Shown here one piece after another: positions 1-5,560 of a DNA stretch of 6,447 bases. Position 1 is the stretch's first letter; every line of letters starts with the position of its first letter. Source of the DNA: an uncultured Eggerthella sp. (GTDB lineage: Bacteria; Actinomycetota; Coriobacteriia; Coriobacteriales; Eggerthellaceae); NCBI GenBank assembly GCA_900551155.1, contig URVA01000079.1:1-6447 (forward strand), read 5' to 3'. The translations under genes and the position numbers were made by a program. A model generated the notes under the pieces. It made no database searches and was not told the DNA's origin. It worked only from the letters and a program-made list of their open reading frames with translations.

Positions 1-637
1 CCCAAGAACGCAAAGACGCAATACGGTCTACTAACACCTTTCTACGAGGCTTAGCAAACGCAGGCATCATAACCCACTTTGAAGCATCCTTTTCATAGGG
101 TTTTTTGGAAACCTCTACCCTATCGCCCGTTTCTACGGGAGTTTTTGTATGAGATATGCGCACCGTAGAGCGCATCATAACAGGTGTATCAAACCGCTCA
201 GAGAGGTCGTAGGCTTCTTTAGTAAATTGGTAAGCTTCACGTGAATCAGAAGGTTCAAATATCGGAACCATAGATGCCATTGCATAGTAGCGAGAATCCT
301 GTTCGTTTTGGGAAGAAAACATTCCAGGATCATCAGCTGCAAGTAAAAGGAGACCACCGTTAACGCCCGTATAAGCGGCAGTAAACAAAGGGTCAGCACA
401 AACATTAACACCTACATGCTTCATGGTAACAAGCGTTCGTGCGCCAGCCGCCGAAGCACCTACCGCAACTTCTAATGCTACTTTTTCATTGGGGCACCAT
501 TCCGCATAAACACCAGGAAGTTCAGCAAAAGCTTCCATTGTTTCAGTTGATGGTGTACCAGGATAGGCGGTACCAATATGACAACCAGCTTCCCACGCGC
601 CTTGCGCTATTGCTTCATTTCCTGATAGAAGCTTCAT
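1..637 (-). CDS. iorA: Indolepyruvate:ferredoxin oxidoreductase alpha subunit, N-terminal part (cut by window edge)
   Basis: Translating the minus strand from an ATG at 637 gives 212 residues with no stop before the left edge; the full family protein is about 600 residues. IorA and IorB together oxidatively decarboxylate aryl pyruvates (indolepyruvate, phenylpyruvate, 4-hydroxyphenylpyruvate) to aryl-acetyl-CoA, reducing ferredoxin; the reaction can run in reverse. Visible family features are the opening MKLLSGNEAIAQGAWEAG, the YPGTPSTET segment (residues 25-33), PNEKVALEVAVGASAAGART (49-68), the signature TMKHVGVNVCADPLFT (71-86) and DDPG...SSQNEQDSR (102-116). These belong to the N-terminal pyrimidine-binding domain of the pyruvate:ferredoxin oxidoreductase superfamily. 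The TPP domain and C-terminal 4Fe-4S ferredoxin domain would lie outside the window. The start is supported by AGGAGAG at 644-650, six bases upstream. The gene lies 14 nt after the FHA gene, so it is probably the fifth gene of the paaK operon; iorB is expected further left. Confidence 0.95.
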   Translation of the reverse strand, partial: MKLLSGNEAIAQGAWEAGCHIGTAYPGTPSTETMEAFAELPGVYAEWCPNEKVALEVAVGASAAGARTLVTMKHVGVNVCADPLFTAAYTGVNGGLLLLAADDPGMFSSQNEQDSRYYAMASMVPIFEPSDSREAYQFTKEAYDLSERFDTPVMMRSTVRISHTKTPVETGDRVEVSKKPYEKDASKWVMMPAFAKPRRKVLVDRIASLRSW

Positions 638-651
638 ATGTTTCTCTCCTA

Positions 652-1086
652 TTACTCAGCGTAACGCAGTACAAAACACCCGATTTGAATAATGTCTCTA
701 TCGTGCAGCATAACGTGGTCAACATTAGTATTGTTGACCCAAACACCATTGAAAGATTCAGTATCGCGTATAGACCAATCATCACCTACTCTTTCAAGAA
801 GAGCATGCTCACGCGAAACCGTCATATCATTCAAGAAAACATCGCATTGCGGAGAACGACCAATAGAGGCGCTGTCTCCGGTGAGTTGATACACCAAACC
901 TTCTTGCTTGCCATACAACACCGTGAGCGTAGGTGTTGATGCACTCGTATTTGGAATATCTGCATTTTCGGGCTCTAACGATACTACCTTAAATTCCTCT
1001 GTTGCATCCTGAAGACGATACCCACAAGCGGCACACGCTTCATCTTGAGGATTAAGCGGACTATTGCATACAGGGCACTTATCCAT
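652..1086 (-). CDS. Small zinc-ribbon plus FHA-domain protein
   Basis: This is a 144-residue soluble protein. An N-terminal zinc ribbon has Cys4-x2-Cys7 and Cys18-x2-Cys21 (CPVC and CAAC). A linker rich in Thr, Ser and Pro (about 30-53) follows, then a forkhead-associated domain (about 54-142). FHA hallmarks are GRS (76-78), SREH (91-94) and the NG pair (113-114) in the segment DTESFNGVWVNN. FHA domains bind phosphothreonine peptides, so the protein is probably an adaptor or effector of Ser/Thr kinase signalling; its partner is not visible here. There is no signal peptide or membrane segment. A perfect AGGAGG (1091-1096) stands 4 nt before the ATG. The gene lies 12 nt after the carboxypeptidase gene and 14 nt before iorA, consistent with co-transcription. 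The Thr-rich linker ahead of the FHA domain recalls the phosphorylated N-terminal tails of GarA/OdhI proteins, but no clear ETT-type motif is present, so that parallel is speculative. The fold call is firm; the biological role is unknown. Confidence 0.93.
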   Translation of the reverse strand: MDKCPVCNSPLNPQDEACAACGYRLQDATEEFKVVSLEPENADIPNTSASTPTLTVLYGKQEGLVYQLTGDSASIGRSPQCDVFLNDMTVSREHALLERVGDDWSIRDTESFNGVWVNNTNVDHVMLHDRDIIQIGCFVLRYAE

Positions 1087-1098
1087 AATTCCTCCTAT

Positions 1099-2544
1099 TT
1101 AGTTCGTTTGATTCAGAGTGGCATTACTGCCATAAATTAACGGGGTCTTATTAACAACCACGCTTTCAGCGGAAGTCTGATCGCCATTAAATCCTCGAAT
1201 CAAACGATCCCACCAAATTCCAATACCTTCAATAAAGTTAGGTGCGGCGCAAGATTCCGCTGCAACAATATCACAGGAAGCTATTTCTTTGTTGTGTTGA
1301 TAAAACTTAGCCGTACCTACTTTTTGTCCAGGTTTTACATCACCTGACACAGTATCAAACTCAAGCTCTTGGCTTACATTGCCTTCAAGCGCAAAAACTT
1401 CAACCGTAGCATCGGGATCTGCGAAAGTAGCCTTAAAGGTTTTATCTATCCAGCCAGAATGACTTACATAGGCCACAACAGGCGCATCAGAGGTTTGACC
1501 ATCCGATGAGGTATAGGAAACCGTTTCTGGACTGTGCGCAAGAGCATAATCAATAGTGTTATCAAAAACCCAATCATCAAGAGTAGTTGCGTCAGTAAAG
1601 CGTTGCTGCTCAGAATTAGAGTTCAATACAACAGCGTAGAGCCTCTGTCCGTCACGCTCTACCGCACCTGCGAAACACTGCCCCGCTTTTTCGGTATAGC
1701 CCGTCTTAACACCACACGCACCTTCATACGAACCAATTAACACGTCAGTAGATTCCAGCGGAACATCAACGGTTGCATTGTTGCGTGTTACCTGAATAGT
1801 GGCGCTGTCCTGCGAAACAATTGAGCGGAACAAGTCATTCTTCATTACTTCAGAAACCATCGTGGCAACATCGCGGGCAGAAGAATACATTTCGGCATCG
1901 TGCTGATCGATATCAAGACCATGAGGATTAGCGAACAAGGAATTAGTCATTCCTAATTCCTGAGCTTTTTTATTCATCGCATAGACAAAAGCGTCATAAG
2001 CAGAATCAGGAACATTGGTATCTCCGGATTCCTGTAACTGCTGCTTTACGCTATCGCCCAGCGATTCAGCTATAGCCTGAGCAGCATCGTTACCCGATGG
2101 CAACATCAAAGCCTTTAGGGCAGCTTCCAACGTCATGGAATCACCCTTTTGAAGCATGGCGGAAGATTCGCCAATTTTAGAAGCCGTTTCGCTTACGGTT
2201 ACCATATTTGATTGCGGATCGCCATATTCAAGAGCTACAAGAGCTGTCATAACCTTGGTAATAGAAGCAATATGGGTTTGTGCATCAGGGTCGCGTTCAA
2301 AATAAACTTTCCCTGAATCGTCCACAACATAGGCATATTCAGCAACAATACTTGGACAGGTAGCTGAATTGAGTCCGCGCTGTTCAACACTTAATCCAGC
2401 AATGACATCCGATTGACGAACATCGGCATATCCTGTGGTGGGTGTAGCTGAAAAGCCAATAAAAGCACAAAGGAGAAAGGCGCTTATAACAGCGCCTACT
2501 CTCATGCGAATAGTTGTCTGAGGTTTATCGTTAATCAACAACAT
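1099..2544 (-). CDS. D-alanyl-D-alanine carboxypeptidase, peptidase S11 (DacA/DacF family)
   Basis: This is a low-molecular-weight penicillin-binding protein that removes the terminal D-Ala from peptidoglycan stem pentapeptides outside the membrane. Counting from the chosen start (481 residues), the three catalytic motifs are intact: SITK (94-97, nucleophile Ser94), SGN (150-152) and KTG (280-282). A signal peptide is evident, with basic residues around MRVG (14-17), a hydrophobic core (ISAFLLCAFIGFSA) and likely cleavage after TTGYA near residue 40. A beta-rich C-terminal domain (about 355-430, with PGQKVGTAKFY) resembles the PBP5 C-terminal domain. A tryptophan-rich amphipathic stretch (IEGIGIWWDRLIRGF, about 438-452) may be the membrane anchor. 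The start is uncertain. ATG 2544 has GGAAG six bases upstream and overlaps the ACT gene by 14 nt. ATG 2595 gives 498 residues but no Shine-Dalgarno site and a 65-nt overlap. ATG 2505 would still leave a signal peptide but also lacks a site. The enzyme sits unexpectedly inside an aryl-acid metabolic operon. Confidence 0.93.
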   Translation of the reverse strand: MLLINDKPQTTIRMRVGAVISAFLLCAFIGFSATPTTGYADVRQSDVIAGLSVEQRGLNSATCPSIVAEYAYVVDDSGKVYFERDPDAQTHIASITKVMTALVALEYGDPQSNMVTVSETASKIGESSAMLQKGDSMTLEAALKALMLPSGNDAAQAIAESLGDSVKQQLQESGDTNVPDSAYDAFVYAMNKKAQELGMTNSLFANPHGLDIDQHDAEMYSSARDVATMVSEVMKNDLFRSIVSQDSATIQVTRNNATVDVPLESTDVLIGSYEGACGVKTGYTEKAGQCFAGAVERDGQRLYAVVLNSNSEQQRFTDATTLDDWVFDNTIDYALAHSPETVSYTSSDGQTSDAPVVAYVSHSGWIDKTFKATFADPDATVEVFALEGNVSQELEFDTVSGDVKPGQKVGTAKFYQHNKEIASCDIVAAESCAAPNFIEGIGIWWDRLIRGFNGDQTSAESVVVNKTPLIYGSNATLNQTN

Positions 2545-2953
2545 AAATATCTTCCGGTTTGCAAACATTAAATCCTGCTGCCGAAAGTTTAACATCTAAC
2601 GAAGGATCGTTTACCTTAAGCACATCATAAGCAAAATCTCCCACAATAAAACAATGGGCATATTCCACATTGATGTTATTTTCATCCAGATAGTCCATCA
2701 AATTTGCTAGTTCGCCTGGCTTATTAGCTACACGAACCGCAACAACATCAATCAAACGTGCACGATAACCTGCATCCGTTAGCGCATCGCAGGCTTTTTG
2801 TGGTGTGTCGCAGAAAATACGCAGAATACCAAAATCAGCGGTATCAGCGAGAAATAACGCCTGCATATTGATATTGGCATCAGCAATGGTGCGAACTGCA
2901 CTTGCTAAACGTCCTTCTTCATTTTCCAGAAAAACTGTTAACTGAGAAATCAT
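2531..2953 (-). CDS. Tandem ACT-domain regulatory protein
   Basis: This 140-residue cytoplasmic protein is built of two ACT domains and nothing else. The first spans about residues 3-67 (SQLTVFLENEEGRLASAV, then INMQALFLAD and FGILRIFCD). The second spans about 70-136 (DVVAVRVANKPGELANLM, then NINVEYAHCF and AYDVLKV). Both show the ACT pattern of a beta strand followed by a Gly-rich loop (EEGRL, KPGEL) and a helix. ACT domains bind amino acids or similar small molecules. Stand-alone double-ACT proteins are often encoded next to PaaK-type aryl-CoA ligases and Ior genes in anaerobes, so aromatic amino acids or aryl acids are the likely ligands (inference). The ATG shares one base with the paaK stop (TAATG), which points to translational coupling; GAGGGG at 2962-2967 is an acceptable ribosome site. 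Its 3' end overlaps the probable carboxypeptidase start. Confidence 0.92.
   Translation of the reverse strand: MISQLTVFLENEEGRLASAVRTIADANINMQALFLADTADFGILRIFCDTPQKACDALTDAGYRARLIDVVAVRVANKPGELANLMDYLDENNINVEYAHCFIVGDFAYDVLKVNDPSLDVKLSAAGFNVCKPEDIYVVD
2551..2555 (-). promoter_or_regulatory. Shine-Dalgarno site deciding the carboxypeptidase start
   Basis: GGAAG on the minus strand lies six bases before ATG 2544, inside the last codons of the ACT-domain gene. The competing starts at 2595 and 2505 have no comparable purine-rich site, and ATG 2568 has only AGGA at a short 4-nt spacing. The 14-nt overlap with the ACT stop suggests translational coupling. Confidence 0.5.
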
Positions 2954-4260
2954 TAGTGCAACCCCTCTCGAAGATCTACGATACGTTTAGCTTTTCCTTC
3001 GCTTCGTTCTAAAGTTTTCGGCTCAACAATTTTAACGTCTACTGCGATTTGGAGATTATCCTTCAAAGCTTTTTCAAGATCTCGCTTTAATTTTTCTAAG
3101 CGGCGAATTTCATCGAAGGGGAAATCAGGAACTGTTTCAACCAATAATTGAACATGGTCGAGCGTACCTTTAGTGGTAAGGATAAGCTGATACTGAGCAG
3201 TAATTTCTGGGAAGGAAACAATTTCTTCTTCGATCTGTGAAGGAAATACATTTACGCCGCGAAGAATCATCATGTCGTCGGTACGACCAGCAATACGATC
3301 CATTCTGCGGAAGGTACGACCACAAGAGCACTCGCCTGGCAAGATGCGAGAAATATCACGGGTGCGATAGCGAACTAAAGGAGAACAATCCTTGCAAAGC
3401 GTCGTAAATACCACTTCACCCCACTCACCGTCAGGTACTGGCTGAAGAGTTTTCGGATCAACAATTTCTATAATGAACTGATCTTCACATACATGTAGGC
3501 CATGTTGCATTTCGCATTCACAAGCCACGCCAGGACCCATAATTTCAGAAAGACCATAGATGTCATACACCTGAACGCCCAATTTGTCCTGAATTTCCTT
3601 GCGCATTGATTCAGAACATGGCTCAGCACCTAGAACAGCTGCATGAATATGGAAATCTTCAGCAGGATTAAAGCCTTCTTCGATAGCAACATCAGCAATA
3701 TTAAGGGCGTAAGAAGGGGTGCAACACAGCGCATCTACCTCGAAATCATGCATAAGGCGAACTTGGCGCTTGGTGTTGCCAGTAGACATAGGCAGTACCG
3801 TACAACCTGCACGTTCACCGCCATAATGAGCACCTAACCCTCCAGTAAATAAACCGTATCCATATGCAACCTGAATCGTGGCTTCTTTACCGCAATTAGC
3901 TGCATACAAAAAGCGTGCAAAACAATCGCCCCAACGATCAAGGTCTGCCTGAGTATAGCCAACTACCGTTGCGGTGCCCGTAGTACCGGATGAGCAATGG
4001 ATACGTGCAACTTCGCTTTTAGGTACAGCAAACATTTCGAACGGATAGGCATCACGCATATCCTGTTTGGTGGTGAAAGGAAATTTTGCAAGATCATCCA
4101 AGCAGGTAATATCATCAGCACTTAAACCCGCTTTAGCAAATGACTCTTTATAAAATGGGATTGTTTCCGATACGCGTTTAACTAAGGCCTTAAGACGTTC
4201 GAGTTGAAGTTGTTCTAATTCATCTCGACCCATTGTTTCGATTTCGGGTTGATATAACAC
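2953..4260 (-). CDS. paaK: Phenylacetate-CoA ligase family (aryl-acid AMP-forming ligase)
   Basis: This 435-residue cytoplasmic enzyme is full length for the family (about 430-440). It activates phenylacetate or related aryl acetates with ATP and CoA through an acyl-adenylate. Visible motifs are the nucleotide-binding loop CSSGTTGTATVVGYT (89-103), AYGYGLFTGGLG (132-143), the acceptor-site motif YDIYGLSEIMGPG (232-244), RYRTRD (297-302), GRTDDMMILRGVNVFPSQIE (325-344) and the C-terminal lysine motif RSEGKAKR (419-426). Cysteines at 247, 249, 258, 289, 292, 311 and 313 could form a structural metal site, as suspected in PaaK proteins of anaerobes; this is inference. The start is GTG, not ATG, backed by AGGAGA five bases upstream. 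It heads the operon, 114 nt after a terminator, and its stop overlaps the ACT-gene start. With iorA downstream, the likely role is interconversion of arylacetates and arylpyruvates, either in aromatic amino acid fermentation or in aryl-acid salvage. The precise substrate cannot be read from the sequence. Confidence 0.95.
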   Translation of the reverse strand: MLYQPEIETMGRDELEQLQLERLKALVKRVSETIPFYKESFAKAGLSADDITCLDDLAKFPFTTKQDMRDAYPFEMFAVPKSEVARIHCSSGTTGTATVVGYTQADLDRWGDCFARFLYAANCGKEATIQVAYGYGLFTGGLGAHYGGERAGCTVLPMSTGNTKRQVRLMHDFEVDALCCTPSYALNIADVAIEEGFNPAEDFHIHAAVLGAEPCSESMRKEIQDKLGVQVYDIYGLSEIMGPGVACECEMQHGLHVCEDQFIIEIVDPKTLQPVPDGEWGEVVFTTLCKDCSPLVRYRTRDISRILPGECSCGRTFRRMDRIAGRTDDMMILRGVNVFPSQIEEEIVSFPEITAQYQLILTTKGTLDHVQLLVETVPDFPFDEIRRLEKLKRDLEKALKDNLQIAVDVKIVEPKTLERSEGKAKRIVDLREGLH

Positions 4261-4265
4261 CTACA

Positions 4266-4271
4266 TCTCCT
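4266..4271 (-). promoter_or_regulatory. Shine-Dalgarno site supporting the GTG start of paaK
   Basis: AGGAGA on the minus strand is five bases before the GTG at 4260. The first in-frame ATG (codon 10, at 4233) has no comparable site, and the residues before it (LYQPEIET) fit the usual PaaK N-terminus. The GTG is therefore preferred. Confidence 0.7.
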
Positions 4272-4285
4272 CTCACCCGCACACA

Positions 4286-4317
4286 AGAACTGAAGCTCAG
4301 GTATAGGCTCAAGTTCT
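4286..4317 (-). repeat. Imperfect inverted repeat in the leader of the paaK operon (possible operator or RNA hairpin)
   Basis: The arms are agaactga (4286-4293) and tcaagttct (4309-4317), matching as inverted repeats with one bulged base. The 15-bp spacer between them is partly occupied by a second pattern: on the minus strand TGAGC occurs twice, 12 bp apart. The element lies between the upstream terminator and the paaK ribosome site, where a promoter and operator would be expected. I could not find a convincing -35/-10 pair; TATAGA (4316-4321) is the best -10 candidate and has no good -35. The regulatory role is inference only. Confidence 0.3.
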
Positions 4318-4321
4318 ATAC

Positions 4322-4353
4322 AAAAAGCTAATAAGTATTATGGCATTATTAGC
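4322..4353 (-). terminator. Rho-independent terminator of the VanW gene
   Basis: Read on the minus strand there is a perfect 8-bp stem, GCTAATAA (4353-4346) with TTATTAGC (4334-4327). It is separated by an 11-nt loop and followed at once by five T residues (4326-4322). It begins 21 nt beyond the VanW stop codon. The stem is AT-rich and so not very stable, but its position, symmetry and T-tract are as expected. It separates the VanW unit from the paaK operon. Confidence 0.8.
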
Positions 4354-4374
4354 AGAAAGGATGAAAAGGTTTCC

Positions 4375-5526
4375 TTAAGCGGTACCTCGAACGATAACTT
4401 GATTCTTCGGTGAATAGTTAGATTCAAACAGGTCCTCATGTAGCACCTTACCATCGGAATCTTTAACGATTCGCGTAATAGAAATACTGCTTCCATTCAC
4501 TCCTGTTGTTTCAACATATTCCGTGCCTGAAGCTACCGTATCATCGGTGCGGTATTGAACAGAATAGGGTTCACCTTCCTGCCAATCGCCATAATCGGTA
4601 GAAACTTCGTATCCAGGATCAACACCCCAAAGCGTACAGGTAACAGAAGAATTGGTGTAGCTCATAACAAGCAATACATCAGAAGAAGAATCGTTTTCCC
4701 ATACCAAGTCCATGTAAGGATAGGCAATTGCAGCATCTCTACCTTCAGGATAGCTCTCAATATGCAACGTATGATTATGGCGCTCAGTTACAGGATAACC
4801 CGCATCATAAATTGCATTGAATACCGTCGTGGCTACTTGGCAAATACCGCCACCAATAGCGTCAGAATAATCGCCTCCAATAATGGCGCCAGCATTTTGG
4901 TAACCCTTATCTTCAGTGGCTTCACCAGCAGTATCGTTAAAGGACCACGATCCTCCATTAGCAGTAATAATTGAATTGTTTAAAAGATTTGCAGCGGTAT
5001 GAATATTATTAGTTCGTGCTTCAGCACCCGAAGAATACTGCGTAGTAAAGGAAGAGACTTCAGAGATTAAGCCAAAATCTATAGCATCATTAAAAGACAT
5101 AGTTGAGGGTAAATCAGTCGAAGAAAGCTCGATAGTAGGTGCTTCAGTACGGGAGTCGTTCACAAAGAACGAATCATTCATCTGGTTAATTGCATCGGCA
5201 ACCAGCGGTACCGTACCAGTAGCATTACTCGATACCGAAATAGCACCTTGATCGTCTTTACTAAACGTTACCTGTAAGTCACCCTGATCAATATTTGACT
5301 GCAAAGAATGAAGAAGGCTCTTTTTAGCTACGCCTTCATCAAAGAGCGGTTTCAATTCCCAGGTATTACCTGTTTGAACCACATCGGTCTTAATCCAAGG
5401 CGCAAGATCGGTACGCGAAGCATTCCAAGATTGCCCTTCGTAAGAAAATACCGCGCCAGCAGATAGAGAAGCATTCACTTTATCGGCGCATTTAGTAGCT
5501 ATCTCTTCAGTTATTTGCAAAGGCAT
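4375..5526 (-). CDS. VanW-family protein, C-terminal half of a split gene
   Basis: This 383-residue open frame carries the VanW domain. The first part (1-130) looks like the end of one extracellular putative peptidoglycan-binding module (ITEEIATKCADKVNASL, then VFSYEGQSWNASRTDLAPWI) and further similar sequence. The VanW domain spans about 160-295: NNIHTAANLLNNSII (173-187), WSFNDTAGEATEDKGYQNAG (194-213), the signature GGGICQVATTVFNAIYDAGY (225-244) and HNHTLHIESYPEGRDAAIAY (250-269). The tail (ITRIVKDSDGK, then YSPKNQVIV) is typical of the family. VanW proteins are associated with the cell surface; the exact function is not established, and the name does not itself imply vancomycin resistance. 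The ATG at 5526 has no Shine-Dalgarno site, and the product would have no signal peptide or membrane anchor, so it is unlikely to be a true independent start. The frame is the same as that of the N-terminal half just upstream, interrupted only by stops in an inverted repeat. Confidence 0.85.
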   Translation of the reverse strand: MPLQITEEIATKCADKVNASLSAGAVFSYEGQSWNASRTDLAPWIKTDVVQTGNTWELKPLFDEGVAKKSLLHSLQSNIDQGDLQVTFSKDDQGAISVSSNATGTVPLVADAINQMNDSFFVNDSRTEAPTIELSSTDLPSTMSFNDAIDFGLISEVSSFTTQYSSGAEARTNNIHTAANLLNNSIITANGGSWSFNDTAGEATEDKGYQNAGAIIGGDYSDAIGGGICQVATTVFNAIYDAGYPVTERHNHTLHIESYPEGRDAAIAYPYMDLVWENDSSSDVLLVMSYTNSSVTCTLWGVDPGYEVSTDYGDWQEGEPYSVQYRTDDTVASGTEYVETTGVNGSSISITRIVKDSDGKVLHEDLFESNYSPKNQVIVRGTA

Positions 5527-5560
5527 ATATTGAAGAGATAGCTACTAAATGCGCCGATAA
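5480..5560. repeat. Perfect 30-bp inverted repeat with 21-bp spacer inside the VanW gene
   Basis: The left arm is 5480-5509 (starting ttatcggcgcatttag) and the right arm 5531-5560 (ending ctaaatgcgccgataa). They are exact reverse complements over all 30 positions. The left arm encodes the normal protein (ITEEIATKCADK) on the minus strand. The right arm is an inverted copy of it placed just upstream in the gene. Read in frame, the right arm gives two adjacent TAG stops (5547-5542). The transcript could form a very stable hairpin. Neither strand shows the classic terminator layout for the gene's direction of reading, since no T-tract follows the stem on the minus strand. It looks like a templated inverted duplication, or an assembly artefact, rather than a transposon end. 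Confidence 0.97.

Noticed and set aside
175..411. Minus-strand open frame of 78 codons
   Set aside because: It is an alternative frame inside iorA; the true frame carries the Ior signature motifs.
439..939. Plus-strand open frame of 166 codons
   Set aside because: It lies antisense to iorA and the FHA gene, both of which have strong family motifs. Its translation has no recognisable domain and biased, implausible composition.
4316..4321. TATAGA as the -10 box of the paaK promoter
   Set aside because: No acceptable -35 sequence stands 16-18 bp upstream, and the site abuts the terminator T-tract. Not supportable as a promoter call.
4555..4974. Plus-strand open frame of 139 codons
   Set aside because: It is antisense to the VanW domain, which is firmly identified. 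No motif or convincing ribosome site.
4375..5526. Vancomycin resistance gene
   Set aside because: The VanW domain is widespread in proteins unrelated to resistance operons, and no vanA/H/X/R/S-type genes are present here.
5480..5560. Inverted repeat as insertion-sequence ends, CRISPR unit, invertible switch or terminator
   Set aside because: The 21-bp spacer is too short for a mobile element. There is one pair only, so no array. Inverting the spacer would not remove the TAG stops. No T-tract follows the stem on the gene's strand.
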